DNA of 64,000 nucleotides from Laetiporus sulphureus 93-53 (GCF_001632365.1 NW_024468522.1:125124-189123); one strand, 5' to 3'; positions 12,601 to 25,157 are shown, counted from the first letter of the stretch. Program-made: numbers and translations. The notes: generated from the letters alone by a model not told the origin.

Positions 12601-13009
12601 ACGGTACTGAAGCCTCTCATTGGACCGGAGTCGCGGTTTTCGTGCCCCCTTCTTTGAATGACGCCCAATCAGCACGAGGCTGGTCCCACGGGAAGACGAC
12701 ACATCCTCCGCTCTCCGTCCTCTGTCTGTCCGGTTTCACTTTGAGGCAGGCCATCTGCGTGTGCAGGCGTACGCAGGCCAACCGTTGACGGTTATATTCT
12801 CTCATTTGCGTCGCTCCTTCTCACGAACTCACGCCGTGCGTCCCCCTTCACCTACGACTGGACTTCTGCCAGGAGGAGCAGTGCTCCGTCTCTGTCGCTC
12901 GACCGTCTGTACGCACCAAAGCCCTTTCAATCTACGTCTACGAAGCACTGGTGAGGAAGCACCAAGTTTAAACCTTCACGCACAGAGACTAATTCTTCTT
13001 CAGTGTACG

Positions 13010-14138
13010 ATGAACGCCGGACAACGTGAAGACAGACATTGGTCGCAGACCTTGCCTCCACATACCGCCCTTACCTTCGCTGCGGTCTATGACCCAGTGG
13101 AAGGCTTGATCACCTTCTCCGGGGCGCATCTGCTAGAAACGGATCGCTGTGACCGAGTTGTGGTCAACACGCGGCGGCCTGTTGCATTTCCGCGTCGGGA
13201 TGATGGGGACAACCGGTCGCAAGCGTTGACGATCGACTTGATCGCCCGTCCGTCCGTGGACGGAACACGTTCCACTGCACGAGTCCTACACGATACAATG
13301 AGCTGCGCGCCTTCGGCATGGCCTTATGATGCGCAGACGGATACGGATACCATGCTGGATTCGCAGTACCTACCTACGTGGCTCGGCGTCTCTCGAGGCC
13401 TCAGCACGGGCCTCAATAGTCCTGCTATTGCATCTTCTGCTGCACTCACAGCTGTCTTCCATGACGCCGAGTCACTCCGCGCTCTGCGCCAACATCTCAG
13501 AGGGATGCAATGGAAGTGTATGCCCGTACCACGCAACGGCTCCCCGTGTTGCGGGTCAGACGAGGATCATGTAACGGATGAAGGATTTTTTGAAGCAAGG
13601 CATATGTGTGCCGATGACGGTTCGAGCATTCCCGTGCTGGTCAACCTGAATCTGGTTAGTCGGTCACGTATTTTCTGATACCTACTTCGGATCTGACTGA
13701 ACGCTTTCTCCTTCGCAGCAATCAGCGTTCTCGGTGACCACCACTTCGACCAACAACTACATCGAGGTCGACTTTCCTTCCGATTTCGAGATGACAGGCG
13801 ACGGACAGTCCTCGTGGGAGACGCTCTACGACGCGGATAATCACTTTTGTATGAATATGCCATCTATGGAAGGGAGGAGACGGTTGCGAAAGCCACGTAG
13901 CCCTCCTCGGCCTCCATCGACTCTGCCTGCAGATCCCGCGGAGGTGCTAGCGCGACAACAGTACAACCATCTTCATCCCTCAGGAACGCCTCCGCCGTCT
14001 CCGGCGTCGACTCTGAGGAAGAAGGCGTCCATCGCAAAGGCGAGGGCGCTGTTGGATAAATTGGGCAAGATTGTTAAAAATGAGAGTGGAGACGAATCGG
14101 GCTGGGTGTGTGTTGACGTGACGCCAAAGAGGGCATGA
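13010..14138 (+). CDS. Unrecognised 354-aa protein
   Basis: Two exons (13010-13654, 13719-14138) joined by a 64-nt GT-AG intron give 354 aa. No known domain is recognised. The N-terminal half reads like a folded domain (TALTFAAVYDPVEGLITFSG, ALRQHLRGMQWKCMPVP). The second exon opens with QSAFSVTTTSTNNYIEVDFP, then a Pro/Arg-rich linker, and closes with a basic then acidic tail (ARALLDKLGKIVKNESGDES, GWVCVDVTPKRA). A likely 5'-UTR intron sits just upstream: donor gtgagg at 12951, acceptor ttcttcag at 13003, seven bases before the ATG. The reading frame is open upstream to a TGA near 12787 but has no in-frame ATG there, so I start at 13010. No transmembrane segment or signal peptide is evident. 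Confidence 0.75.
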
Positions 14139-14677
14139 AATGTTGTATAGGACAATATCGAAATCTTCTGTATCAATAGGGACTTTCTGGGTGACTTCTC
14201 GGTATTCTTTTCTTTACTTGGGAGGAATCGGGGTGGGGTCTTGATTGGGTCTTTCTCGGGGGGGTTCTGTCTACTAACGTTCGGGGATTACTGTTGGGCT
14301 TACATAGGGAACAATGTACTCACCTAATGAAAAGGTACTGAATGTAGAGATTATTCGTCACTTCGTGCCTCGCTGTGGTATCGACGAATAGTTGGAAATC
14401 TGTGGTTTCTAGGTCCTGTACAAGGCTGACACGATATAGCAATGGCTCGACACTCATATAAAGATACCGCCCCGAGCTAGAGAGAGACGACCAAATGAAG
14501 TCCCTGTCCATGAGAATAAGACATAACATGTGCGAGATCATCGTTACTAGGCATAGCGTGACTAGGAGTTGGACATAATAGTAGTACAAAGACAACGACG
14601 GGCATCGCTCGCACGCTGCGCGCCGTCCGGTATGGTAGTATATACGCGTGGAATAGGAATCCAAATCAAGTCCGGTG
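14139..14677. other. Convergent 3' region
   Basis: Lies between the stop codons of the unrecognised plus-strand gene and CHS7, so it should hold both terminators. It is AT-richer than its flanks. No gene seen. Confidence 0.5.
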
Positions 14678-16482
14678 CTACCGAGGAAAGTATATTTCGT
14701 CGTCCCAGGAGTCTGCTGACGCGCATTAGCAAAGTAAGGTTTAAGCGACGTGGTTGCGCACCTTCTGTGATGCTCCTCCAAGCCAGATATAGGACGCCTA
14801 CGACGGCTGTTTCTAATATTGTTGCAACAAAGGAGCCGTCGACCTTAGATGAAGTGCCCTAGAAAGACGGGAATGAGATGCAAGCGATTGAGCCTGTTTA
14901 TGCGTCACACGTAGCCTTACCTTACAGATGACTTGATTGAGCAAGAAATAGTCCAGCTGGCTGAGAATGAACAGGATCATCGCAAGTATATAATACCACA
15001 AGGGGCGCAGCTCATTCAGAATCCCGAGTACAACATAAAGCATAGTCAAGAAGTAGATGATGGCAGCGCTGTAATAACGACGCACGCATTCGTCAAACTG
15101 GATTACCACGACGACAGGGACACTTACGCTCCAGGCCAGATAGAAGTAAACACAAACAAGGGTACACTGTGCTCTCTCTGCAACGGGTCCGACGGTCCGA
15201 AGACACTCGTAAAGGAGAAGCCCACGTCCAGCGCGATGTACGTTGTGACGACGAAGAATGCCAAGAGGAAGAAGTTGAAGGGCTGTGCAGAGCAATGAAT
15301 ACGTCAGTTCATTCGGCTCCGCAAACGACGCCTGTGGTGCGGCGATAGCGCGGAAGACCCTGGATTGAATTGGCCATACTCACGATTAATGATGCGAGGG
15401 TGCCGTCCTCGACGATCTGCGTGCTGACGATGGCGTTGCCCAGGAGAGCCGAGAAGGTTGCGGCGACGAGGCCAGCGTGCACCGCGGTGATGGCCGTGAG
15501 CGCTGTTGAGCCTTGCTCGAGGAAGGAGCCGGTGGTGATCAGCTGGAAAGGCAAGGTGAGGAGGTAGAGAACGAGGAACTGGCGGAGCTCAACGCGGCCT
15601 GCGATTTGTCAGATTGATGGAGTCAGCAATTGATTTAGAAATTGAAGATGACGATTGAATGGATGGGCTCGTTTCGAGGTCCAGCGTGCAAACGAAACGC
15701 ACGGGACTGAGGACCGTGATAGGAGGCCATGCACTAACTTGACCATTCGATGCCTTGGCCTGTTGAAATTTGGAAGGGAAACACGAATGCCCCATGGCGT
15801 ATCCATGAGAGTTTCTGTGATCACGGGTCCTCTGACACACATTGCGATCTCTGCTCGGCATACAGACGTCGGTACAACGCCCCTCCCTTCACGAAGCTAG
15901 CCACGAAGCTTATCAGATGGTTACGCAGACGGAGCTTCGTGCAAGGTTGTCCACTGACGGTGGACAATCACAAGGGCAGGAGCATACGGAGCTACTTCGG
16001 TTCCAGGTTTAGACAAGTAGCTACCTCATGCTCCGAAGAGAGGATTTGCACGAGCAGGATTTGCGAAGCAAAAGTTGCGTCATGGAGTACACAGCGCATT
16101 ACAACCGCGGCGAAACGAAGAACAATCGAGCTAGGATATCATAAGACTCACCGACAGCTGCCCTCCTTCTGCTCGTCGCGATGATCAAGAATACCAGGAA
16201 GACGATGCTCAGACCGCAGATGACGATGTTGGCAACGTTTCCCACCGACTTGTCGAACCCAGCGCGAGGGATGCCGCATTCAGGGTTCACGCCCACGGGT
16301 GCAGAGGTAGCGTTCGCAGATAGATCGTCGAAGATGGAGGAGTTGTGATCTTCGATCTGCCAATAGATGAGGATTCACCAACATCATGATGAGAGTAGGC
16401 GCACCTGGCGATAGAACAGGTTACACCACGGATAGGACGGGACGGTGTGGCAGAGAGGCTCAAAGTCCCCAAACTGAGTCAT
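14678..16482 (-). CDS. CHS7: Chitin synthase export chaperone Chs7
   Basis: ER membrane chaperone needed for folding and ER exit of class IV chitin synthase (Chs3 in yeast). Seven exons (16482-16405, 16356-16152, 15598-15384, 15282-15128, 15068-14921, 14858-14762, 14712-14678) give 310 aa; yeast Chs7 has 316. The N-terminus MTQFGDFEPLCHTVPSYPWC is luminal-type with conserved Cys. About seven hydrophobic helices follow, including NVANIVICGLSIVFLVFLI, FLVLYLLTLPFQLITTG, ALTAITAVHAGLVAATFSAL and FNFFLLAFFVVTTYIALDVG. The family signature FFDVGQ-like region is represented by ILAMILFILSQLDYFLLNQ. The acidic end ITEDSWDDEIYFPR matches the family's cytosolic tail. All junctions keep frame. Intron 2 is 553 nt and carries inverted repeats. 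Confidence 0.95.
15888..15972. repeat. Inverted repeats in CHS7 intron 2
   Basis: A perfect 8-bp stem with a 5-nt loop (ttgtccac tgacg gtggacaa) lies next to a pair of nearly complementary cacgaagct / agcttcgtg segments. Together they could fold into a short double hairpin within the long intron. Confidence 0.5.
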
Positions 16483-19400
16483 TGCGAGCTATCGTCGTGC
16501 AAAAGCGAACGAACGCCTAGCGAAAGGCGGAGGGTATCACTGCAATAACAGCAGAGTCGTGAAAGCCGTGAATAGGAGGGAGGTCGTCGCACGAGGCGAA
16601 GAGAAGCCCATCAGCTCGTCAAGTCAAACACAGCAAAACTCAACTCACCGCCACACTCCCACCGCTCGTTTATTTCCTGAATATTCGTCCCGCCGGCTCG
16701 CAGAGCAGGCAGCGGAGAGGGTAAGGAGCGCACCACGTCGGTCGGAATCAACGACGACGACGAAACAAAAAGCTGCGAACAACGCGCTCGACGGAGAGCG
16801 GAATGCGGACGGGTCGTGGCGGCCGGCGCTTGTACTCGCAACCATCGATGCTCGACTTTGTCTCCCCCTTCCACAGCAACCCAGCTCCCACCATGCTCGT
16901 CGTTCAGCCCAGTTCGACTGATCTTTCAGGTACTCCTCCAGTTGCCGCGTACCGCCACTGTCTTACACCTCGGTGCTTCTGGCCGCCGGAATGCTCACGA
17001 AAAGTGCGATCTTGCAATTCAAACGCTAGATTGGAACTGCGCGGCCCCTCTGTCTCTCCCATGGACACTCAGCTTTGATCATTGATTTTGGCACTCTCGC
17101 TCCGCTCTACTGCTAGGAAGGACCTGTCTCTACCATGGTTATTTGCGGATCAACGCTATCTCTCATAGGTGCCTAGCAGGCGCGACCATCGCTCCTGGAG
17201 ATCCACCAGCCCGAATCAACTGTGGGTCCAGGCCAATTAGCTGGTGACGACCGCGTATATGAGCCCCTGGGTGAGCCTGTCCTTGGTACGTTAGCCGTCG
17301 ATCGCCCCTTCGATAGGTTTCAATCATGCTGTGGGGACATTGTCGACCGAATAATTGCAACCTGCCGATGCTGTGTCGACCAGGCAGCCGACAGAAAAGT
17401 TCGCGGATTAGGCGAACGTCGCTTACAAAACGTATATCACCTGCTCGTCCCCGAAAGAAACGGCACCGAGTGCTCGAGGTATCAATTTCTGGAAATGCCA
17501 AAGGCGACCCAGCTTGCCGGATCTTGAGCACAGCAATGATCTCTCTGTCTCGCGACGCAGGGACAGGCTCGCACCACGATCAGCAGTAACACCCACGACT
17601 GTCAGTGGCTTCTAGCTGGCGCTCACCGTTTTTCCGTATCAGCCCTGAGCTTCCTCAGGCCATCCACCAGCATCCACCGCACACCTTGTGGCTCGCAGGC
17701 ACTGTCAATGGATGAAACCACTTCGCGAAGCACGCTGACACTATACGCCTTCCGGCGGTTGAGGTTTCCGAGCCCGACGCCTCGGTAGGGCTTCCATGGT
17801 CCTGGCGACGCAGGGCTCGAGTGCGAACGCCGTCGCTTGCGACCAGAATGGCGAGAGCCCATGGTGAATTTACCTTTTCGCTATCAAGTCGCCGCCATGC
17901 CTGCTGCAATTTTCCGTGCTTCTCATGGATCAACGGTGCGCCCGTGCCGCTTTTCTCTCGCTTCGTGATGCTTCTACTGGAAGTTCCATCACAAAACCGC
18001 TTCCCTCTTGAACGACTCCTGATTTGGCACGTGTTCGGCCTTGCGCCGACCAGCGTGCAATTAAATCAGATGCTCCATATGGCTGCACGCAGCGCGGCGT
18101 CCGCGCGCTCCAGCAGTGGAGGGTGCCTGTAACACCCTCCGGGCAATTGTGTCTCTGTCGTAGAATGACAGGCTTGGCTCATTTGTCGTGCGCCAGCGAT
18201 TAGGAGCTTGGACGACAGCCGAAATTGCGAGATCGCACTCGTGACTAGGGCGGGGTAACTATCTCACGAAGTGTAGCACACCTCTAAGCGAGAAGGCTTG
18301 AAGGAACATCTGTTGCTCCCAAAGTCTTGCTGCCGATGTCGTGCCGATGACCCGCCCGAAGACAGACAGCGTATGCCACTCACATTTTTCCACCTCGGTC
18401 CCAAAAAGTGGAATCTGTGTCCTTTAACCACTCGGAACGTCGCAGTGGACAAATCTCCTGTGGGGCGCTCCATCTCGCGCAACTTATGAAGTAATATGAA
18501 GGCATGAAGAGATTTTCTTGCTCGCTACCGCGAATAGTGTCGACAAGACGCCGAAAATGCGATAACACTGCTTAGATAACCATGTGAAGAAATTATTGCT
18601 GCGCATGTTTTGTCTGCGAAGCGCGAACGGATGAAATCACGCCAACCCTGTCTATTGAATTGCGGCGCTTGCTAGGTGAGCATTTGGCATTCTCGTCCAC
18701 CCGTCGTTGTGGTCTCTGCCTCGCCTGCTATCGAGATGGGCGGTGCAGCAATACAGTGTGCAGGGACGACTCTGCTAGATAGGGAAGGTGTGCAGGAACG
18801 AGCTGCTGCTGCTGCAACGCTTCCCTCGGGCATGGTGGGATGATGTCGAGATACCGTGGTCGAGTCGATCGGGAGGGATCTCAAGATGCCTCAGCCCTTG
18901 CAGACAGCGTCTGAGGAGGGAACATGGTACCCTTCGACAGGACCCTTCTTACGTGTAATGTCGAGCCGGTCAGTCATTATGCATCATGTCCGTCGACTTC
19001 TGCGAGAGCTGCTAACGCCGCAAAGCACACCGTCGTGAACATGTCCAGTGAGTGATGCCGTCCGCTGTGTTGTTCTCGTGGTATAGCTGAAAACACGCGA
19101 GTGCAACCATCTGCAAGTTGATGGCAACGGTAGAGTACAATCGCCTCTGATTGTGAACTCGCCCATCGAGACAATGGGAGCACAGATGGTCGCTGTATTC
19201 CTTCAGTCGACGAGCGCGGCATCCGAGACCAGTGTGTGGTAAATGGACAGTCGATGAATGAGGGGGTACATTGCACGTCCGATCAAAGGGGCTGTACGCT
19301 GTCTCGCCCCTGGAATTCTGCAGCTTCCGCGAGAAGCTGCTCAAGATGGCAAGCGACTCGATCCATCAAGTATGTGCTATACTCACGGAACCCACGAGGA

Positions 19401-20240
19401 TATGCCGAGCGCGTGCAAGACCCTCATGCACCATCAGTCGGTGCGTCACCGACGCTCGGCTAGCAGAAGATCACATCGCTGCTGGGCACGCCGACTAGGG
19501 ACGGGGGGCGCTCGCACCGGTACGTAATCGCGCTAGCCCCGTCCTCCGCGCGTCCTCAGGCATCCGTGCTCGACGTCTCGTCTGTCAGGCAGGGTGCGCG
19601 TTTTCAACGACGGATGCAGTCGGGGTATTCTCGAGAGCGCCACCAGGCAGATGGGGCGCCGACACTACCATATTTGAGCTGAACAACTCCGTTGCCACCG
19701 CGCAACATGTTTGCAGCATGTTCGTGCAGCGCAACTCTGGAGTGTGCTTCTTCGCGGATGTCCGTGTAGACCCTGCGGCATGCCGTGAGTTGGTGATTAT
19801 TGTGCGAGCACGAACTTGATCTCCAATGGGAGACTTCCGCACACGCACGAGCCGATAGCCGAAAAGGTGCAGGAGGATGGTCATGTCGCATCTTTGGGCA
19901 CTTGCAAGCGCACAGCGTGGCTTCGCGAGTAAGTCCTTCCAGCTACTGATTGCGGCGGACACCTAGAAAGCCGGTCTAGGTCACCTAGCGAAAATATATC
20001 TATTGCCTACGTTAACCGCTGTACATCCGTTAAACTAGTATTAGTCTGGCGCTCTTGGAGAAATATGCATTAGTTGCATCAACTGCGATCGAGTGACGGT
20101 GGAGCATCCCATCAAATGGCCCAATCGGGCGTGTTATCACTTACGTAATCAACGTCACCGACGCGCCGCCTTTGTTAAAGTTCACAACGATCTCTGTGGC
20201 AAGAACATATCTTGTCCAACAGACTGCGAGCATAGTCATC
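16483..20240. other. Gene-poor block upstream of CHS7 and the Roadblock gene
   Basis: Roughly 3.8 kb with the CHS7 promoter at its left end. Many short frames overlap on both strands, but none shows a recognisable domain or consistent splicing. The texture is similar to the block at 5-13 kb. A weak minus-strand candidate at 19585-19962 has no family resemblance I can defend. Confidence 0.4.
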
Positions 20241-20840
20241 ATGGTGAGTGATATTATCCTCTGTGGATGAGCGGCGGAAGTTATACGCGCTGACGCAGGA
20301 CAGTCCTTGAAAGGAGCCGCTTCACCTGCCTTGCCATCCTTCCCGCCGTCGCAAGATGCATCCACGAGCTCTGCAGGCCAGTCACAGCTCACCCCGCCCC
20401 CTGAGTTGGAGCAAACCCTCACGATGCTGACATCGCATCGATCCGTGCTCGGATACATGCTGCTTACGCGAAGCCATCCCGTGACCATCATCCGTCACTC
20501 TGGGGCCGTGTTCGAAGGTGAGCAGGGCCGCAAGTACGCGAGCGCGGTCGGACGGATTGTGGAGAGTGTGCAGCGAGGGCTGCAGGAAGTGAGTGGCGAT
20601 CAGATGGAAGTGGTGAGTGGGTGCGATTTTTCGAGTTGGCCCGGGGAGCTGGACAGCATGCATAGGACGATATGCGATTCATGAGGATCCGAACGAAACG
20701 GCACGAGATCATGATTTCACCAGGTGAGCATGGCCTTCTGTCTGCCCCGTGGTTGCAGCGACTTGGTTTACGATCGCGCCATCTGCGTTTCACCAGACGA
20801 ACGGTACCTCCTTGCCGTTCTTCACGATCCCGCCTCGTGA
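20241..20840 (+). CDS. DYNLRB: Roadblock/LC7-type dynein light chain
   Basis: Light chain of cytoplasmic dynein that binds the intermediate chain, acting in microtubule cargo transport. Four coding exons: the ATG alone (20241-20243), 20304-20612, 20666-20723, 20797-20840; 137 aa. After a Ser/Pro-rich start of about 30 residues comes the whole Roadblock fold: LEQTLTMLTSHRSVLGYMLL, HPVTIIRHSGAVFEGEQGRK, YASAVGRIVESVQRGLQEV, then FMRIRTKRHEIMISPDERYL ending LAVLHDPAS. An alternative donor at 20589 would drop seven codons (VSGDQME region); I prefer the longer exon because a linker of this length precedes the FMRIRTKRHE strand in relatives. The one-codon first exon is inferred from a strong donor immediately after the ATG. 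Confidence 0.88.
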
Positions 20841-21793
20841 GGTCTCGAGCGTGTAGACGCGCATATACCCACTTCCGACGTTTCCTTCTATTGAGCACTT
20901 GTCCTTTTCTGTCTCTTACCATCGTTTGTGAATATGGCATTGGAGGTAGGCCGAGAGCGTCGTTGAAGTATAGGAGAAGCACTAAACCCATGCGATGCAC
21001 GGACGCTGTGACTGCGACCAATCACTAGTGCAGTGCTCTAATAGAGGCTGCTTGGAGAACGGGCATTCTAGTGCGAGCGCATGGGTTCTAGTGTAGTGTT
21101 TAGTACACACCGTTCCCGAGCGTGCCTTGCTCAGGCGGTCGACTTTGAGCTCTTGCATAGCTGGTCAACGTTTTGGATGACATGTCGAATACATACAGGC
21201 GTGACTGGGCGGCTCTCATCGCTGCTTGCGCTGGCTCGTTCCAGCTTGGGGAGGTCTCAGCCAAGCGATCGGTGGGTAGCCATCATGTTCAGTGTCCGAT
21301 ATGCTGAATCCTGCGGCAAATTGTGCGCATTCACCGTCCGACCATCGAGCTTCTCGCGGGCATTATGATTGCCTTCCCTGACGAGAAGACCTTCCCTGTG
21401 TCATGTCGCACCGATGAGCTTTGCCTCCGGCTTGGACATGAGCGAAGAGATCTCGATCACAAAGGCCTAGACTGCGGTGTGAACGAGTCGCAGCCAACAC
21501 AACGCGAACGCGCCAATCACTTGCCGGGACGAAATCTACTCCCGTTCTCTTTTTGCGCTAACTTTATTTGTTAAAACCTCTTAATTTGATTTTCAGAGTT
21601 TCCGTCCAGTGGATCGGGTCAGTATTGCCTACAACGATGAATTAACCTTTATTTTGTACCCTGTTTCTTATGTCTAGTGGCCAATGGTCGTCCTTCGGTT
21701 GTCGTCCGAGCATATAACGCGACCGTCAACTCCCTCTCCTTCCGTCGATCCCCCGAACCTTTCCCCCTCCCTCCCCTCCCTCCCTCGTCCATA
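20841..21793. other. Intergenic, promoter of the Zn2Cys6 factor
   Basis: Roadblock terminator followed by the promoter of the next gene. A pyrimidine-rich tract (ctccctcccctccctccctc) ends just before the ATG at 21794, a common fungal core-promoter feature. No gene seen. Confidence 0.5.
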
Positions 21794-23132
21794 ATGTCCT
21801 TTCCTCAACGCGACGATGCATGCTTTGATGCCTCTCGTCCTTCGCATCTCAGCAGAGCGGCGGCTGTCGGTCTCAACATCGCGGTGACCTCAGGGATGCA
21901 GGACGTCTCTGGTCCACACGCCCCCTCACCAGCAGCATACTCCGAGTATTCCGCTATGCCTTCCACCCCCGCGACGCCGTCCGACGCGCCGGCGACCCCA
22001 CTGGACGCCAACAGGAACTCTGAAGACTCGTGGAACCTCATCCCGTACAACGTGCCTTGGGGGTCGGAGTACTTTGACTACCAACCAGGGACCCTGCCTG
22101 GTCCCGACGGCTCTTGCGTCTTCCTTCGTTCTCCGACTCCTCTCAAAAACAAGCGCACGACGCGGGCTTGCACCAAGTGTCGCGAGCGAAAGGCAAAAGT
22201 AAGCCCCACCCACCCTTCGCCACTCGTGCGTTGTGTTGACGCGCCTGTCTTCAGTGCAGCGGAACACGGCCCACATGCTCACGGTGTCTGTCTCGTGGAT
22301 ACATCTGCCAGTACGATCTTGATGACTCAAAACGGAGTAGCGCTGCGAACCTCGCTCGGCAACGGCGGCGTAGCCAGGCAACGTTATCGACATCTTCCTC
22401 CTTTTCCTCCCTGAGGAGCGTGACCGCCTTCTCCGACCGCTCTGACTACTCCCAGGCATCATCGTCGCTGAGACGCGAGCTCGTCGAGGCGTCGTCGTCG
22501 ACGAGCAGTCTTGCCTATTCGGTCGCGTCCACCGCATCGACCACGTCAACGTCGAGCGAGCCCCTCGAGGCGTGGTGGCCGTTCGAACGGCCGCCCTCGG
22601 CGAGCTACATCCCGTTTGCAGAGGGGATGCCGGCGGATCCATACCCGAAAAGCATCCACGCGATTTCGGAGGAGGCCAACTTTCCGTCGGCAATGTCCGT
22701 GCACGCCCCGCGGCCAGTCAAATGTTCGCAAGCGGTGCCCTTCCTGACGCATGTGCAAACAGAGATGAGCGAGGCGGTTTCCGCAGGGGGCTTTGCTGAC
22801 GCGTCGATGTCGATCGCTGTCGCCGACGACATGGACGTGAATGCGTACGCGTACGTCGGGTTGGACCCGTTCGACCCGCACTCGTACGGTTTCTCCGGTG
22901 ATCATATGTTGTTTCAGTATGTCGTTTTACTACTGCTTCCGTGTGCGAAGGAAGCTGATCGTTCCCACGTCACAGGCCCTTTGCGATGCCGCCGACGTAC
23001 CTCTCCCCGTTCGGGGCGATGGAGCAGGACATGATGCAGACGCACTACGAGCCGCCATCGACGGCGGCGTCGGGGTATAATCAGGACATTGGCATTGTTC
23101 CGCAGCGGACGTACGACGCCTTTGTGGCTTGA
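21794..23132 (+). CDS. Zn2Cys6 binuclear cluster transcription factor
   Basis: Fungal-type DNA-binding regulator. Exons 21794-22198, 22255-22916, 22976-23132 give 407 aa. The cluster lies near residues 129-157, ACTKCRERKAKCSGTRPTC then SRCLSRGYIC, matching C-x2-C-x6-C-x6-C-x2-C-x6-C, and intron 1 falls inside it, just before the third Cys. Basic residues follow (LARQRRRSQATL). The N-terminal 125 residues and the C-terminal part are Ser/Thr/Pro/Asp-rich and look disordered, with no fungal_trans middle-homology region, so this is a short member of the family. The C-terminus is rich in Tyr/Met/Gln (AMEQDMMQTHYEPPSTAASG). An in-frame ATG 117 bp upstream exists but lies within the CT-rich promoter tract, so I use 21794. 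The target genes cannot be deduced from neighbours. Confidence 0.9.
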
Positions 23133-24622
23133 GGTCTCAAAATCTTTCGTTTGTTCTTTGGTTTTTGCTTATCATCGTCCACGCATGATCACTCTGGACT
23201 TGTTGTTGTTCAATTGTCATGTCGCATGGACACTCACTCGGATAGGATACGGTATAATGGTTGCACACGTCGCGGACGGATCTTTCTCTCGTTATTGTCA
23301 CAGGACTAATATTCTCCACATCTCATATAATATTGCATAGACAGAGTTCTAGAGTCTAGTGTCGATGTGTGTATGATAAGTATTGTAATATAAATTGAGG
23401 TTAAATGTATGTGCTGCTGCTGCTACTGCCGGCAAGAGTGCCTGTTTCGAGCCTGAGATGGCCTCGAGCGCGTCGCGCCCGCCGGGACGAGCCTCGTCTC
23501 TCGAACACGCCGTGTGAAGAAGCCGTGAAATCAGCGCTACGGTGCCCGAACGGAGATGTGGCGACTCGCATCAGGTATTAGAATGGATCAGAAGTCGCGA
23601 CGGAGGTTTGGAGAGTCCTGTGCGGCCAATAGCTTGTCTCTGACTCGGAGGCGCACTCACGTCGCTCTGCTGATCGCCGTGTCTAGCGCGGGTACCCTGC
23701 ACAATCACGCTGCGCTGGACGCGATCGAGACAGGCACATTAGCCGGACATGTGAGGACAACGTGTTTGGGCGCGCGTCGCCGGGTGCAGTGTGCGCATCG
23801 CATCATGCAGCATTAATCGCGAGGGTACTTACGCAGAGCAGGAAGAGAACACGCGCTTTGCACTAACGAACGGGCGACCGCACACCTGGACGGCCAAGCC
23901 GCTAGTCCGCATGAGGGGAAGACGTTGTCCGAGTTCAGCGCGCGCGGCCGCCCCAGGCACGCGAACACGAATGCGCGAGCGGACCGTCGAGCGAGGAGAG
24001 CCCAGGTCGCGACACGCAGCGGCCGCGCGGCGCGGCGCGGTGTGTGGCCAGCGGCATATGTACCCCCAAATGCAAGCGAGACGGCGACGGTGCTTCAACG
24101 GGTCGCCGGAAAAGCCGACCCTTGATAGCCAGCCAGCAGCGTTGACGCGTTGACCAGATTGCGGGATCAGGCTCTCATGCTGACGTCTCCGATTCACGCG
24201 GGCGTTCCCACTGCTCAGCCGTAATCGTAGGGACTGATGGCAGGCCTTCTCGTGGCAGGGTATGATGGTGGACCGCATGTTGCCGCCTCACTTCGTAAAT
24301 GATCGCAACAAGAGACGGGGAGCCGAGTCCTGCCGGCTGAGGATGAGGTCAGTGGTTGATCTTGCTAATCTGTCATGAGAGCTCGGTTTGTTGGAGTTTG
24401 AGCTTGATCTTTGATAGAATTCTGGTCGTACATACAAAGGGATGTGCGTGCGGTGGGAGTGAAGCTATGGCAACGAGATACATGTCCTGATGGAATTCCG
24501 GACAGACATCTTCTAGCGTCTTCAGTGGACGCAGAAGGCGAGTGCAATTGCAAGTGGAACGGGTAAGTCGGCACAAAGGGGCTGCAGGACCTACCCGACG
24601 AAAGGAGATGCCTCGTAGAGTG
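23133..24622. other. Intergenic, convergent 3' region
   Basis: Lies between the 3' ends of the Zn2Cys6 gene and MDM35. The first 250 bp are AT-rich as expected for a 3' UTR. The rest is GC-rich with no defensible gene on either strand. Confidence 0.4.
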
Positions 24623-24984
24623 CTATGAAGAGGAGGTCTCTGCGCTAGGATGCGCCGGGGGGTCCTTGAGCGGATTCTCTTCTCGTGCCTGCTCGAGCAG
24701 CGTGTCCAAGCCCTTGTCCTTGACAGCTTTCTGCAGCCAGCTCAGACAAGCTCGCAGCGGGGAAGAATGCAGCAGCGCACCTGCACGCACTCGCGATACC
24801 GCACCCAGATCTTGCCGCAGTTCTCCTCGTACTCGGCGGCCTTCTCCTGGGAGAACTGTGAGCGCTGCTCGGGCGACGCGGAGGCAGAGACGGCGGGCTC
24901 GAGGTAGCCCTCGAACCAGGCGTTGAAGCAGGCGTCGTATTCACGCTTGAGAGGCGTGCACTCTTCCGACAGGCTATGCGCCAT
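24623..24984 (-). CDS. MDM35: Mitochondrial intermembrane-space protein Mdm35
   Basis: Small twin-CX9C protein (TRIAP1 family) that stabilises Ups1/Ups2 and so supports phosphatidic acid and phosphatidylserine transfer across the intermembrane space; import would be by Mia40 oxidation. Exons 24984-24781 and 24730-24623 give 103 aa. Residues 1-35 hold [20 protein letters not shown] (first CX9C) and the typical [10 protein letters not shown]. Residues about 55-67 hold [14 protein letters not shown] (second CX9C). The tail [20 protein letters not shown] is the conserved C-terminal helix. The intron falls exactly after the second CX9C with in-phase GT-AG borders. Divergent with VPS29. Confidence 0.95.
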
Positions 24985-25157
24985 GCTTTGGGTTGCAGGC
25001 GGCAGTGAAGAGAGTCAAGGCCAAGTACCAGCGAGGTATCCTTGGCCCGCCGATGCGTGCGCGGCGCGCCGGCCCGCCAGTGGCTTGCCACACGGGACAA
25101 ACATGCGCACACACAGGCGCGCGAAGCCGCGGCGGGCGGTGGCTGCGTCGGGCAACC
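24985..25157. promoter_or_regulatory. Shared promoter of MDM35 and VPS29
   Basis: The two start codons face away from each other with only 173 bp between them, so both core promoters and both 5' leaders must lie here. I see no clear TATA box. Confidence 0.6.

Larger units (their letters stand above)
4696..13009. other. Gene-poor block with decayed remnants
   Basis: More than 8 kb with no supportable intact gene on either strand. It contains the VPS74 5' region (4696 to about 5070), an old direct duplication (5078-5742), a frameshifted coding remnant on the minus strand (6346-6654), and isolated short coding-like segments. Examples of the last are a plus-strand run ending at the stop at 6029 (RYDRFALQIYETSTSPRF then a stop) and a minus-strand run near 6720-6795 (LDAALFYTLAVGHLIDLL). 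From about 7100 to 12900 I see only short, inconsistent frames. The base composition and CG-rich codon-like texture suggest old, eroded genic or transposon sequence. Confidence 0.5.

Noticed and set aside
7100..12900. Possible additional genes suggested by several 60-160-codon frames
   Set aside because: Frames overlap on both strands without domain motifs, splice consistency or start context; I could not defend any.
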